64,000 nt of DNA, taken from assembly GCA_018069525.1 (NCBI GenBank), contig JAGPUQ010000026.1, positions 105,504 to 169,503 of the forward strand, in the 5' to 3' direction. Below the pieces are notes generated by a model, which was given only the letters and a program-made list of their open reading frames with translations, was not told the DNA's origin and ran no database searches. Origin of the DNA: Porticoccaceae bacterium. Its GTDB lineage: Bacteria > Pseudomonadota > Gammaproteobacteria > Pseudomonadales > Porticoccaceae. Numbering within the stretch: position 1 is the first letter of the stretch; each line of letters starts with the position of its first letter. The translations under genes were made by a program, and so were the position numbers. Shown here in pieces: positions 9,108 to 18,463 of the stretch.

Positions 9108-9590
9108 TTACAAATTAGCCAGCACATTCTCCGCCGAACTCACGGTAAACCCACCGGCTTCTTCTATAAATGCATGGGTACAGGTGTTGTCGTCAATCAC
9201 CAACGCGAAACGTCTGCCCCGCTGACCCAGTCCGTGACCGGAAAGATCCAGCTCCAAATCCAGTGCCTTGGTGTAATCGCCATTACCGTCAGCCAACATT
9301 TTTACTTTGCCATCGGCACCACTGTTTTTACCCCAGGCATCCATTACGAATACATCGTTAACCGCCATGCAGGCTACGGTATCGACACCCTTGGCTTGCA
9401 ACGCCGCAACCTGCTCGATAAAACCGGGCAGATGCTCTTTGGAGCAGGTGGGCGTAAATGCACCGGGCACTGAAAACAGCACTACTTTCTTTCCCGCGAA
9501 TAAATCCTTGCTACTAATAGAACCGGGGCCATCCGCATTCATCACGGTGAAACGACCTTCTGGTAATGTATCGCCTACTTTAATTGTCAT
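9108..9590 (-). CDS. Peroxiredoxin, Prx5-like
   Basis: 160 residues. Thiol peroxidase reducing H2O2 or alkyl hydroperoxides. The motif PGAFTPTCSKEHLPG carries the peroxidatic Cys49, and FTPTCS followed by HLPGF is typical of the Prx5/AhpE-like group. Two further Cys (VACMAVND, DDNTCTHAF) could resolve the sulfenic acid. The ATG at 9590 is chosen over the GTG three bases upstream because AAGGAG then lies six bases away. Single gene with its own terminator; no fused glutaredoxin domain. Confidence 0.93.
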   Translation of the reverse strand: MTIKVGDTLPEGRFTVMNADGPGSISSKDLFAGKKVVLFSVPGAFTPTCSKEHLPGFIEQVAALQAKGVDTVACMAVNDVFVMDAWGKNSGADGKVKMLADGNGDYTKALDLELDLSGHGLGQRGRRFALVIDDNTCTHAFIEEAGGFTVSSAENVLANL

Positions 9591-9669
9591 CACTATCTCC
9601 TTATTGGCATTTTATAAAAGTTCAGGTAAATCAGGTTATTTCATGCTTCAGTATACTTCGGTCAATTCT

Positions 9670-10830
9670 TTATTTGTACGCCACACCGATCGATCCAATG
9701 GTTTCCCGCGCCACAATAGTTTTCATAATGTGTGAGGTGCCATCGCCAATCTGTAAACCCATAACGTCGATCATACGCTGCATATGTGGCATTTCGTGTC
9801 CCCAGCCGTAATGGCCGTGCTGTACTAAACACTCGTGAATAATATCCGTACCCCATTTGGGGGCCATCCATTTCACCATCGCCGCTTCTTTGGTATGGGG
9901 CATACCTTTGTCGCGCATCGCCAAACCTTGATAGCACAAAGCTCTCAGTGCCGCTAACTTGCTGTCGTGTTCCGCCAGAGGAAAGGTAGTGCCCTGAAAT
10001 TTCGCCAGTGGTCGCCCAAAGACTTCGCGATCTTGAACGTATTGCCAGGTTTCATTCACCGATGCTTGAGCGGTGGCCACACACTGCAGGGCGATTAAAA
10101 ATCGACTGAGATCAAAACCCTCCATCACTTTGGTAAAACCTTCACCCTCCTTACCCAGCAATGCTGTTTTGGGAATTTCAACGTCGTCGAAAAACACCGA
10201 ACCACGGCCCACCGGGCGAGAACCCACATCGTCAAAACGGGTGCAGGTAACGCCGGGTAAATCGAGGGGCACTAAAAAAGCGGAAACTCCATGTGCGGCG
10301 GCACTCTCTGGACCCGTGCGCGCAAACAGCAAACACATATGACCATTGGCACCCCAGGTGATGGAGGTTTTTTCACCATTAAGGATATAGCCATCATCTG
10401 TTTTGGTGGCTTTAAGTTTCAAGTTAGCCGCGTCGGAGCCGCCCCGAGGTTCGGTGAGACCCAGCTGTACAATTAATTCACCCGCCGCCATGCGCGGCAG
10501 GATATCGGCTTTCATATCTTCACTACCGTGCTGCTCGATAACACCACCGATTAATGGCGTGGTCATGGCGATGTAGCTAACATTGATATCGGCATAAGCC
10601 AGTGCTTCGCAGATCACCCCCTGTACAACACTGGACGCACCAATGCCGCCGTACTCCTCTGAAATCGTCGGCGCGATCAAACCCAACTCGCCCATCTCAC
10701 GTAATAATTCTGGCTCCAGTTCTTCCTGTTTCGAGCGCTCCATATAACTATCGCCCAGCCGCTCGCGAGCAAAACGTTCGGCAACTTCTTTAATAAAAAG
10801 TTCTTCTTCACTTAACCACGGAAGTGTCAT
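9670..10830 (-). CDS. Acyl-CoA dehydrogenase with Asp at the catalytic-base position
   Basis: 386 residues. The FAD-dependent acyl-CoA dehydrogenase fold is shown by LGLTEPRGGSDAANL in the middle domain and an R-x-F-G-like EVFGRPLAKFQ in the C-terminal domain. Where most family members have a catalytic Glu (YEGT), this protein reads QIGDGTSHI, with Asp363. It lies 47 bases downstream of an acyl-CoA ligase of cyclohexanecarboxylate-ligase type, so an alicyclic or branched acyl-CoA is a plausible substrate; this is inference. The start has AGAGGA five bases upstream. Confidence 0.9.
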   Translation of the reverse strand: MTLPWLSEEELFIKEVAERFARERLGDSYMERSKQEELEPELLREMGELGLIAPTISEEYGGIGASSVVQGVICEALAYADINVSYIAMTTPLIGGVIEQHGSEDMKADILPRMAAGELIVQLGLTEPRGGSDAANLKLKATKTDDGYILNGEKTSITWGANGHMCLLFARTGPESAAAHGVSAFLVPLDLPGVTCTRFDDVGSRPVGRGSVFFDDVEIPKTALLGKEGEGFTKVMEGFDLSRFLIALQCVATAQASVNETWQYVQDREVFGRPLAKFQGTTFPLAEHDSKLAALRALCYQGLAMRDKGMPHTKEAAMVKWMAPKWGTDIIHECLVQHGHYGWGHEMPHMQRMIDVMGLQIGDGTSHIMKTIVARETIGSIGVAYK

Positions 10831-10877
10831 GACAATCCTCTTTCTTTAAAACTTAAGGTGACTAATACATTTAAAAA

Positions 10878-12518
10878 CTAGCGTCGAACGACGCCTTTAG
10901 CAAATTCCCGCAATTCAAACTTCTGAATTTTCCCACTAGCGGTGCGCGGCATATCAGCGATAATCTCTAAGTGTTCCGGCAAATAATTTCTTGCCAATTG
11001 ATGTTCTTTTAAGAAATCGACCATGCTGTTGAAGCTAAATTCTGCTCCATCTTTAAGCGTTACAAAACAACAACCTAGTTCTCCCAGACGCTCATCGGGC
11101 ATCGCCACGACGGCACAATCAATAATATCTGGATGCTTGTAGAGAATGTTTTCAACCTCAACGACTGGAATATTTTCCCCGCCGCGAATGATAATGTCTT
11201 TGGATCGACCGGTAATACGGATATAACCATCTTCGTCCATCCGCGCTAGATCGCCGGTATCAAAGAACCCATCTGCATCGACATCATAGGCTTCAGGGCG
11301 CTTGAGATAACCGATAAACGTTGCCGGACCTTTTTCCAACAAGCGGCCTTCGTCGCCCTGCGGCAAGGTATTGCCGTTTTCATCGACAATTTTAACTTCG
11401 CAACCCGGCACCGCAACACCATCGCTACCAAATATTTTTTCTGGTAGATCATCGAGTTTGGTGGTAGTTACTACACCACATTCGCTCATTCCCCACACCG
11501 CTATTAAGTGAATTGAGAGTTTCTCAGCCGCCTCTTGCGCCAGCACACTGGGAATCGGTGCGCCGCCACAAACAAATAAACGAAAGCGCTCGGAATTACA
11601 TTCGTCACCACGATCAGAATTGGTCAGGTCGGCCAAAAAGGGCGTCGCTCCCATTGCGAAAGAGGCATTTTCCTCCTTGATCAATTGCCAACCCATATTA
11701 ACGTTCCAGACGTCAAGAAAAATTGCTTTGGTTTTAAGCACCATCGGCATCCACATGCCGTACATAAATCCGGTTAAGTGGGCGAGCGGAGAACCCATAA
11801 ACACATCGTCGTCTTGGGACATGGCGCAGCGCTCAACCATCTGATGCACGCTAAACAAAAATGTATTAGAACAGTGCATCACGCCCTTCGGCATTCCGGT
11901 AGTACCTGAGGTGTACATCAACAGAACGACGTCATTAGGATTGAGTTGGCGCTCTTGAAACAAAGCTCCCGTATCGGTATCCAGAGAATGATTAATCAAA
12001 GCCTTCTCAAAACCGTTATCAGCATCACTACCCACCACAAACAAATGCTGTAAGTGAGGTAATTTATCACGCATTTTATCAATCATCACTTCGTGATCGA
12101 AGCCGCGAAAGTTTTTTGGCACAATCAATATTTTTGATTCAGCAAAATCGACCATGTACGATAATTCCCGCTCACGGAATATCGGCATCAGCGGATTACT
12201 AACGGCACCAATGCGCAGACAGGCCAGGTGAATGGCAACAAATTCCCACCAGTTCGGTAATTGAAACGACACCACGTCTTGCTTCTCGATACCGTAGTGA
12301 GCCAGAGCCACCGCGATGCGCTCCGCTTTTTCAGCCAATTGCCGGTAGGTCATCTGACTTTTCTCACCACTGTCCATGCGGTATTCGACAATGGCAAGAT
12401 CATCCGGACATTCGGTCAATGCCGCGTCGAAGTAATCAAGTAAGTTTTCATCCTTCCACCAGCCTTCGCGCTGCATGGCTTCAATACGGGATGCGGATAA
12501 AATGGGGTCGACAATCAT
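10878..12518 (-). CDS. AMP-dependent acyl-CoA synthetase, cyclohexanecarboxylate-CoA ligase-like
   Basis: 546 residues, ANL adenylating family. Visible motifs are the phosphate-binding loop LMYTSGTTGMPKGVMH, the hinge YIRITGRSKDIIIRGGENI and the C-terminal lysine motif PRTASGKIQKFEL. The N-terminal REGWWKDENLLDYFD resembles AliA-type ligases that activate cyclohexanecarboxylate. It would make the acyl-CoA thioester that the adjacent dehydrogenase oxidises. No membrane segment. Co-directional with the dehydrogenase, 47 bases apart, so very likely one operon. Substrate specificity cannot be read from sequence. Confidence 0.9.
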   Translation of the reverse strand: MIVDPILSASRIEAMQREGWWKDENLLDYFDAALTECPDDLAIVEYRMDSGEKSQMTYRQLAEKAERIAVALAHYGIEKQDVVSFQLPNWWEFVAIHLACLRIGAVSNPLMPIFRERELSYMVDFAESKILIVPKNFRGFDHEVMIDKMRDKLPHLQHLFVVGSDADNGFEKALINHSLDTDTGALFQERQLNPNDVVLLMYTSGTTGMPKGVMHCSNTFLFSVHQMVERCAMSQDDDVFMGSPLAHLTGFMYGMWMPMVLKTKAIFLDVWNVNMGWQLIKEENASFAMGATPFLADLTNSDRGDECNSERFRLFVCGGAPIPSVLAQEAAEKLSIHLIAVWGMSECGVVTTTKLDDLPEKIFGSDGVAVPGCEVKIVDENGNTLPQGDEGRLLEKGPATFIGYLKRPEAYDVDADGFFDTGDLARMDEDGYIRITGRSKDIIIRGGENIPVVEVENILYKHPDIIDCAVVAMPDERLGELGCCFVTLKDGAEFSFNSMVDFLKEHQLARNYLPEHLEIIADMPRTASGKIQKFELREFAKGVVRR

Positions 12519-12587
12519 TATTATTTAGCTCCTAATCATTAAAAATAAAATTTAAACTATTTTTGATCGGCATTTATCCGACCAGTA

Positions 12588-12650
12588 AAACTTAGCCCGT
12601 CAAACTTAGTCCGTGAAATGTAGCCCGGGGGATTTAGTCCGTGAAACGTA
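12588..12650 (-). repeat. Degenerate 14-bp tandem array 3' of orn
   Basis: Four consecutive 14-bp units on the plus strand (12588, 12602, 12616, 12630) with a partial fifth. The best pair is AAACTTAGCCCGTC and AAACTTAGTCCGTG. Read on the minus strand most units contain TAA, and the orn stop region (GTTAAGTTTG) is a recognisable further copy. Confidence 0.75.
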
Positions 12651-12661
12651 AACGAACAAAC

Positions 12662-13240
12662 TTAACTACTGGGGACCGACAAAAAATGCTCTCGGTAGTA
12701 GCACAACTCAGCAATAGAATCGCGAATATCATCCATCGCCAGGTGTGTGGATTTCTTTTCCAGCCCGCTCAACAGCTTGGGCGACCAGCGGCGCACCAGC
12801 TCCTTTAAAGTGCTGACATCCAGATTGCGATAGTGAAAATACGCCTCCAGCTCAGGCATTTCTCGCGCCATAAACCGCCGATCCTGACAAATGGAATTAC
12901 CGCACATGGGCGACATCCCCGGTTCTACCCACTCCTTTAAAAAGGCAATGGTTTCCCGCTCGGCATCTTGCGCTGTGTTCTCGCTATTGCGCACCCGCTC
13001 GGTAAGGCCGGACTGGCCGTGTTGCCGAGTGTTCCAGCCGTCCATTGCGTCGAGTACTGCATTGGCTTGATGCACGGCGATCATTGGGCCTTCGGCCAAA
13101 ATATTAAGATCTTTGTCCGTCACAATCGTGGCGATTTCTATAATACGATCGTTCACTGTGTCGAGCCCGGTCATTTCCAGGTCAATCCAGATTAAATTCA
13201 TTGCTGCGAGGTCATTACTCGCCGCGATATCATTTGTCAT
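12662..13240 (-). CDS. orn: Oligoribonuclease
   Basis: 192 residues. 3'-5' exoribonuclease that degrades 2-5 nt RNAs and pGpG to mononucleotides, so it closes c-di-GMP turnover. DEDDh family: [10 protein letters not shown] carries the first Asp and Glu, and further acidic residues follow in [12 protein letters not shown] and [11 protein letters not shown] with the catalytic His nearby. An alternative start is the Met at residue 14, directly before [11 protein letters not shown], where most Orn proteins begin; the first 13 residues may be an extension. It sits close to rsgA, as in many gammaproteobacteria. Confidence 0.95.
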   Translation of the reverse strand: MTNDIAASNDLAAMNLIWIDLEMTGLDTVNDRIIEIATIVTDKDLNILAEGPMIAVHQANAVLDAMDGWNTRQHGQSGLTERVRNSENTAQDAERETIAFLKEWVEPGMSPMCGNSICQDRRFMAREMPELEAYFHYRNLDVSTLKELVRRWSPKLLSGLEKKSTHLAMDDIRDSIAELCYYREHFLSVPSS

Positions 13241-13255
13241 AACTGCTAGCTCACA

Positions 13256-14338
13256 TTAGTCTTTATCTTGATGTTCCCGGGCATTTTCAACTAGCTCAGC
13301 TAAGGTTTTTAGCCGCTCATCCCAGACACTTATCTGCCCTTTGATTCGTTCGGTCTCCGCCGGGTTAGTCACTTCGGACAGCCCGTTCTTCGCTTCTTTA
13401 ATACTATTGCTGAGGCTTTCCATATCACGAATCATCGCCTCTATTTTCCCCGCACGATCCGCTTTGTCAAAAATCAGCCCCTCTGGTGAGCGCTCATCCG
13501 CCACAGGCCTGGCAACAATAGCACTATTTCCCCTAGCGTTAATATCTGCCGTTGTCGGGGTAAAGCTACCCAATACAGGCAACTGAAACTGGTTGATAAA
13601 ATGTGGCGACACAATTTCGATACCAGCACCGTGGAGATGATCCAGGACCTGTGTTCGCAGGCGAGTTTGCAGCGTGAGCAACTGGCTAAGGTCGGTGCAA
13701 AACCCTGAAGCTTGATAACCAATGGCAAAATTTCCCAGTTCCAGCACTCGCACAAAAGGGTCTTTCAGACCTGCCATCGACGCTGCTTCAAGCAGCAGCA
13801 CTTCGACACGATGGTGGGGCACGTCATAGCCCAGAGACACATCGCAGGATATTACCGTGCCCGATGCTCGCGTTACTTTTACCGGGTTCACCGAAAGGTA
13901 GAGATTGGGCAGGGTCACCAGATCTCTGTCGATAGTTTGTAGTTCAGTATGAAACAGGCCGCGTTCGGTAACCCGGCCAAACCAGCTATCAACCCGAATA
14001 AAGTCCCCCGGTTGAAAGCTTTTTACGCTGCGCTGCATGAACCCCGCCATAACATTGGCGACAAACGTAGTTGATGAAAGGGTGAGCATTGCTGTTAACA
14101 CCAGACCCAACAGCGTTAACAGTTGGTTACGGGTCGAGACATCCGTGGGTAGTGCCAGTATTATTACTACGATGGCAGCGACGGTAAGGCCCAATAGAAT
14201 CAACTGTCTTGGGAAGCGCGCCGCGGTGCTCAGCCCTGCGCGTTTACTTAATAAAATATGTGCGAGCCACAACGCAGTGCTCACCACCGTCAGTGTGATC
14301 AGGAGTGGAAGGTAATCGCGAAACAGGCTGAATGACAT
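13256..14338 (-). CDS. MscS-family mechanosensitive channel protein
   Basis: 360 residues from the ATG at 14338; a GTG 18 codons upstream is less likely. Three hydrophobic helices lie in the first 120 residues, followed by the MscS pore-helix/beta-domain junction (FVANVMAGFMQRSVKSFQPGDFIRVDSWFGRV). The C-terminus has a charged helical tail (about 300-360), possibly a coiled coil. The protein would sit in the inner membrane and relieve turgor on osmotic downshift. It ends 16 bases before orn starts, so the two probably share a transcript. Confidence 0.85.
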   Translation of the reverse strand: MSFSLFRDYLPLLITLTVVSTALWLAHILLSKRAGLSTAARFPRQLILLGLTVAAIVVIILALPTDVSTRNQLLTLLGLVLTAMLTLSSTTFVANVMAGFMQRSVKSFQPGDFIRVDSWFGRVTERGLFHTELQTIDRDLVTLPNLYLSVNPVKVTRASGTVISCDVSLGYDVPHHRVEVLLLEAASMAGLKDPFVRVLELGNFAIGYQASGFCTDLSQLLTLQTRLRTQVLDHLHGAGIEIVSPHFINQFQLPVLGSFTPTTADINARGNSAIVARPVADERSPEGLIFDKADRAGKIEAMIRDMESLSNSIKEAKNGLSEVTNPAETERIKGQISVWDERLKTLAELVENAREHQDKD

Positions 14339-14538
14339 AACATCGGGTACCAATAGTAAGAAGTGGCAGTGGTGCGAGATCAAACGGGCCACACCTAAAC
14401 GTTAAGCCAATGTAACCCGCGGGTAATATCCTATATGCTGGCGCTCTTTGACGCTAGCTTCCTAAGGCTCTAGTAAACTCAAGTCATCGGTAAACCCCAA
14501 GTCATCACTATACTTAAGGCACCAATCAAACCCAGGGC

Positions 14539-15537
14539 ATGAGCAAACGTAACCTCACTTTACAACAACAGCGCCGTATCAGCGAAAAACGCCTGCGCGA
14601 AGCTATCGATCCCGCCGAGCAACTGCCCGCTGACGAACAACTCGGTGTCGAGCAAATCGGCGCAGTCTATGCGCGCTATGGTCAGCAGGCCGATATTATT
14701 GACCCCGAACAACCCACTGCCCCACCCAAGCGCTGCTATTTGCGCGCCAATCTTGGGTCCCCCGTAGCCGGCGACCGAGTAGTCTGGCGCGACGGCACTC
14801 CCTACGGCGTAGTTACCGCGCTGATGCCCCGACACAGCGTGCTGGAGCGGCCCGACCATAACAACCAGCCGCGTCCGGTAGCCGCCAATATTGACTTGGT
14901 GTGCGTAGTGATTGCACCTGAACCCGAACCTCACGGCAATTTGATCGACCGTTTCTTGGTCGCCGCCCGGCTCCATGACCTGGAAGCGATCCTGGTGGTT
15001 AATAAGACTGATCTCGATACCCCCCACTCCGGTGAGCTCGATTTGCTGATTGAGCTGTATCGCAAACTCGGCTACGAGGTGTACCCGGTCTCCGCTAAAA
15101 CCGGTACGGGGATCCCAGAGTTAACCGCGCGACTGCACGACAATTATGGCATTCTCGCCGGTCAATCGGGGGTCGGTAAATCCTCGCTGATCAATCACCT
15201 GTTTCCCGACATCGACGCCCGAGTTGGCGAGCTGTCTACACAAAAGCGTAAAGGCAAGCACACTACCACCGCCTCGCACCTGTACCTCTTACCGGAAGGC
15301 GGTGGGGTGATCGATTCCCCCGGGATTCGCGAATTTGGTCTTGGCCACCTGCCATCCAACAATCTGATCGAAGGTTTTGTGGAGTTGCGACCGCTACTGG
15401 GACAATGCCAGTTCCGGGATTGCAGTCACACTCAGGAGCCGCGCTGCGCTATCATTGCAGCCCTTGAACGCGGCGAGGTCGACCCTCGCCGACTGGCCAG
15501 CTTGCGCCATATGGAACAGGCCATATTCACTCGTTAA
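14539..15537 (+). CDS. rsgA: Ribosome small subunit-dependent GTPase RsgA
   Basis: 332 residues. Circularly permuted GTPase: G4 (VVNKTDLD, about residue 155) precedes G1 (GQSGVGKSSL, about 213) and G3 (DSPGIREFGL, about 257). An N-terminal OB fold and a C-terminal zinc knuckle (CQFRDCSHTQEPRC) complete the family architecture. It helps late maturation of the 30S subunit, checking the decoding centre. Divergent from the orn/MscS pair, with 200 bases between start codons. Confidence 0.96.
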   Translation: MSKRNLTLQQQRRISEKRLREAIDPAEQLPADEQLGVEQIGAVYARYGQQADIIDPEQPTAPPKRCYLRANLGSPVAGDRVVWRDGTPYGVVTALMPRHSVLERPDHNNQPRPVAANIDLVCVVIAPEPEPHGNLIDRFLVAARLHDLEAILVVNKTDLDTPHSGELDLLIELYRKLGYEVYPVSAKTGTGIPELTARLHDNYGILAGQSGVGKSSLINHLFPDIDARVGELSTQKRKGKHTTTASHLYLLPEGGGVIDSPGIREFGLGHLPSNNLIEGFVELRPLLGQCQFRDCSHTQEPRCAIIAALERGEVDPRRLASLRHMEQAIFTR

Positions 15538-15574
15538 ACAGTACTGGGTGATTTTTAACTTTATCGTTTTCGAT

Positions 15575-15641
15575 TCCTTAAATAAATTTATATCTTTAAA
15601 CAAAACCCAAACCTTTAAGCAAAAATCTGCCCTTTAAAAAG
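15575..15641 (+). repeat. Degenerate 19-bp tandem array 3' of rsgA
   Basis: Units start at 15575, 15594, 15613 and 15632 (last partial). Each contains CTTAA or CTTTAA; the clearest pair is CTTTAAACAAAACCCAAAC and CTTTAAGCAAAAATCTGCC. Every unit carries a TAA. Confidence 0.65.
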
Positions 15642-15721
15642 AGACACCGCTATTAATACCATAACCGCCCCGCTTAGCATCCAGCGCGCTTCGTTCAATA
15701 ATTTTGCATCGATCTACCATC

Positions 15722-16612
15722 ATGAATACTAAACTCGATAGCTTTCGGGTCAGTCTGCAACGACTGTTACCCCAGCACTTGCTGTCCCGCCTGGCGGGCA
15801 AGCTGACCGATGCACGCCAGCCCTGGCTGAAAAATTTTCTGATCCACCTAAGTATTCGACGTTTCAATATTGACTTAAGCGATGCACTGGAGCCCGACCC
15901 CGAAGCTTATAACTGCTTTAATGATTTCTTCACGCGGGCTTTGCGTCCGGATGCGCGACCAATCGCCACCGACTACGCAGTTTCCCCAGCCGATGGCGTA
16001 CTCAGCCAGGCAGGGAAAATCGACGGCGGCCGTATTATTCAGGCCAAGGGCCGCGACTTTGACGTCGCCACCTTGCTGGGCGAGCCCAACGAACAGCGCC
16101 CCAAGGACGCGGGACAGCCATTTCAGGACGGTCTGTTCGCCACCATCTACTTATCCCCAAGAGACTATCACCGGGTGCATATGCCCCTCGCGGGCATTTT
16201 GCGAAAAACCCGTTATATTCCTGGCAAGCTATTTTCAGTAAACGCAGTCACCACTCAACACCTTGATCAACTGTTCGCCACCAATGAACGCCTGGTGTGT
16301 TGGTTTGAGACCGAAGTTGGCGATATGGTTCTAATACTGGTCGGTGCCATGTTAGTCGCGGGCATTGAGTCCGTATGGCACGGCCATTACTCACCCGGCA
16401 CCAGCGCTGACGAGCTATTCGATGGCGATAACAATGTCGATGGCGATAACAAAGGCCTTCAACTGGCAAAGGGCGAAGAAATGGGGCGCTTCAAATTTGG
16501 CTCCACCGCCATTGTACTCTTGCCGCCAGGCGCAGATCTCGCGGCAGAGGTAGAGGCAGGTCAATTTATAACGATGGGTTCGGCGGTCGCCAAGATCGAC
16601 GGTTGCACATAA
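15722..16612 (+). CDS. psd: Phosphatidylserine decarboxylase proenzyme
   Basis: 296 residues. Converts phosphatidylserine to phosphatidylethanolamine at the inner membrane. The self-cleavage site appears as FGST (in GRFKFGSTAIVLL, near residue 260) instead of LGST; cleavage before Ser would create the pyruvoyl group. Catalytic Asp and His are expected in SPADGVLS and YHRVHMP. The start is the ATG at 15722. Just before the cleavage site an 18-base in-frame duplication (16421-16456) repeats DGDNNV/DGDNKG, a small surface-loop expansion not typical of the family. Confidence 0.95.
   Translation: MNTKLDSFRVSLQRLLPQHLLSRLAGKLTDARQPWLKNFLIHLSIRRFNIDLSDALEPDPEAYNCFNDFFTRALRPDARPIATDYAVSPADGVLSQAGKIDGGRIIQAKGRDFDVATLLGEPNEQRPKDAGQPFQDGLFATIYLSPRDYHRVHMPLAGILRKTRYIPGKLFSVNAVTTQHLDQLFATNERLVCWFETEVGDMVLILVGAMLVAGIESVWHGHYSPGTSADELFDGDNNVDGDNKGLQLAKGEEMGRFKFGSTAIVLLPPGADLAAEVEAGQFITMGSAVAKIDGCT
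16421..16456 (+). repeat. In-frame 18-bp tandem duplication inside psd
   Basis: GATGGCGATAACAATGTC is followed directly by GATGGCGATAACAAAGGC, 15 of 18 bases identical. It adds six residues to a loop. Confidence 0.8.
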
Positions 16613-16633
16613 AGCGCCGTCGGTTATATATCC

Positions 16634-16704
16634 ATAGGTCAGTATCAATAGACCGGTGCCGATAGGTCCGTGCTCATAAGATCAGTACCGACAGATCATT
16701 ACCC
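16634..16704 (+). repeat. Degenerate 14-bp tandem array 3' of psd
   Basis: Five units of 14-15 bp start at 16634, 16648, 16662, 16676 and 16691, for example ATAGGTCAGTATCA and ATAGGTCCGTGCTC. Four of five units begin ATAG or ATAA, so stop trinucleotides recur with the period. Confidence 0.75.
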
Positions 16705-16752
16705 CTTAATCAGCGCCAGTAAATCAATGTCAATAAAAAGTGCAAACCGGCC

Positions 16753-16787
16753 ATAAAAAAAAGAGGCCTATTGGCCTCTTTTTTTAT
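16753..16787. terminator. Bidirectional rho-independent terminator
   Basis: Stem AGAGGCC / GGCCTCT with a short loop, flanked by A and T runs on both sides, between the convergent psd and HD-GYP genes. It can serve both strands. Confidence 0.93.
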
Positions 16788-16837
16788 GTTGAATTGTTAA
16801 CTATCGGCGGGATCACTCCCTAAACAGGGAATCATAC

Positions 16838-18226
16838 TTATTCGCGGAAACGATCGCGCAGACCCGCCAACAAACCCGCTTTTTTCTTTTCGATTTCGAC
16901 TTTCATAAACACGGTCGAAATCGTGCTCAAGTCAACGTCGTAACCCGTAGGTTCAAGATCGCGGGCAATGGAAATTCGATTCAACTCCTGCACCTGCTCT
17001 CGCCCGCGTTCGAGCATTACCTGGCGGGTTGCTTCCTGATCTTTGAGATTCACCAAATAAAAGTTTTTATTGAGGTCACCGCCAAACTGATCCAATACCG
17101 CAACTTGCGGAGTTAAGCGTGAATCTGGGTGCTGTTCAACGACGACACCAATGTCCCCCGAAGTCAACTCCACCAAAGTGCCGGTGGGGTATAAACCGAT
17201 CGACTGGATAAATTGCACGACTAAATCTTCCTGAAAATCAACACCGCGCATATTGTAGAGCGAGCTAACCGCCTTAGAAGGCGATACCGGTTCATCAGAT
17301 TCTTCTGGATTGCTAATCGCATCAAATACCGTGGCTATCCCCGCGATACGAGCCAATAGGGGAATTTTATTACCCGACAGGCGCTCCGGAAAGCCGGTGC
17401 CATTAAGGCGTTCGCAGTGATAGCGCACCACCGAAATAATTCTCGGCTCGACAGCGCGAGTATCGCGCAACATCTCCACACCACGAGCGACAAAACTTTC
17501 ATATTCGAGTTGTTCTTCAGCACTGCGATTAGGCTTGCGCAATAAGCCGTTGGCAATATTCAACTTACCAACATCTTTCAATAAAGTACCCATGCACAGC
17601 ACGGCTACTTCCTGTTTCTCCATGCCGATAAACCGCGCAAACTGTACGGCCCACAGCGCAGAACGCAAGCTGTGATCGTGGGTGCGGGCATCTTGCTCCC
17701 GAAGTCGGATCAACCAGGTAAACGCATCGGGACAACGAAGCACACTGCTGACCATGTCGTCTACACTGTGGCGTAATTTATCGTAGTCAGCCAATTTGCC
17801 TTTGGCAATCTGCTTGGTAACCAGGGTCAGATGACCTTTGAGATGCTTAACGATAGTCTGAGCTTTATCCATTTCATCACGCAGAGCTACCGTCGCCGTA
17901 TAGACGCCCTTGCGCACCACCAGTGGGCTCGTCGAAAAAGCGTCACTAGGGCCACCGCCGACGCGACCCCGCACCGACTCAGCGCCACCGGCAGGGCGAC
18001 CGCGCTGTGGTATAGCAGTACCGCCTACATCGACCGGTGAGCGGCCTTTTTCAGTATCGACGTAAACGTAATCGCAATACGCACGCAGGGTAATAATGTC
18101 TTCCGTCGAGCGGACATGAAAACCCTGTAAAGGGAAGGGGGTTTGCGACCACGGCCTATCCAGGCGAGAAACATACATCCCAATCGCCAGGTTATTCACT
18201 TCCACTTGTATCTGCTTAATTGCCAT
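16838..18226 (-). CDS. HD-GYP-related protein with DUF3391, catalytic residues degenerate
   Basis: 462 residues from the ATG at 18226; a TTG nine codons upstream is less likely. The N-terminal DUF3391 (about 1-70) is followed by an HD-GYP-like domain. The canonical HD of the L-H-D-x-G-K motif is replaced by Lys217-Asp218 (LLKDVGKL), the HHE..GxGYP motif reads YHCERLNGTGFP (269-280), and the His expected between them is absent. With so many metal ligands lost, c-di-GMP hydrolysis is unlikely and a binding or regulatory role is more plausible. The first His (RTHDHSLRSAL) is kept. Monocistronic. Confidence 0.88.
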   Translation of the reverse strand: MAIKQIQVEVNNLAIGMYVSRLDRPWSQTPFPLQGFHVRSTEDIITLRAYCDYVYVDTEKGRSPVDVGGTAIPQRGRPAGGAESVRGRVGGGPSDAFSTSPLVVRKGVYTATVALRDEMDKAQTIVKHLKGHLTLVTKQIAKGKLADYDKLRHSVDDMVSSVLRCPDAFTWLIRLREQDARTHDHSLRSALWAVQFARFIGMEKQEVAVLCMGTLLKDVGKLNIANGLLRKPNRSAEEQLEYESFVARGVEMLRDTRAVEPRIISVVRYHCERLNGTGFPERLSGNKIPLLARIAGIATVFDAISNPEESDEPVSPSKAVSSLYNMRGVDFQEDLVVQFIQSIGLYPTGTLVELTSGDIGVVVEQHPDSRLTPQVAVLDQFGGDLNKNFYLVNLKDQEATRQVMLERGREQVQELNRISIARDLEPTGYDVDLSTISTVFMKVEIEKKKAGLLAGLRDRFRE

Positions 18227-18463
18227 TACGCGTAAACCTTTAACTCCAGCCAATCGACGCTAAAATTATTCTCGCGTCTTATCTCTGCCCCTGGATTCAC
18301 GTATCCATCACTCCCTGTTTACGTTATTCCCTGTACGTCATACCTTGATGACAACAATCCAGCCAGTGGCTTGATAAGTAGCATAGAGCAGCAAACCCAA
18401 GATACAACAGCAAACTGCTCACCGGTAGTTTTTTACGACAAACGCATGATTTCAGCCACTTAC

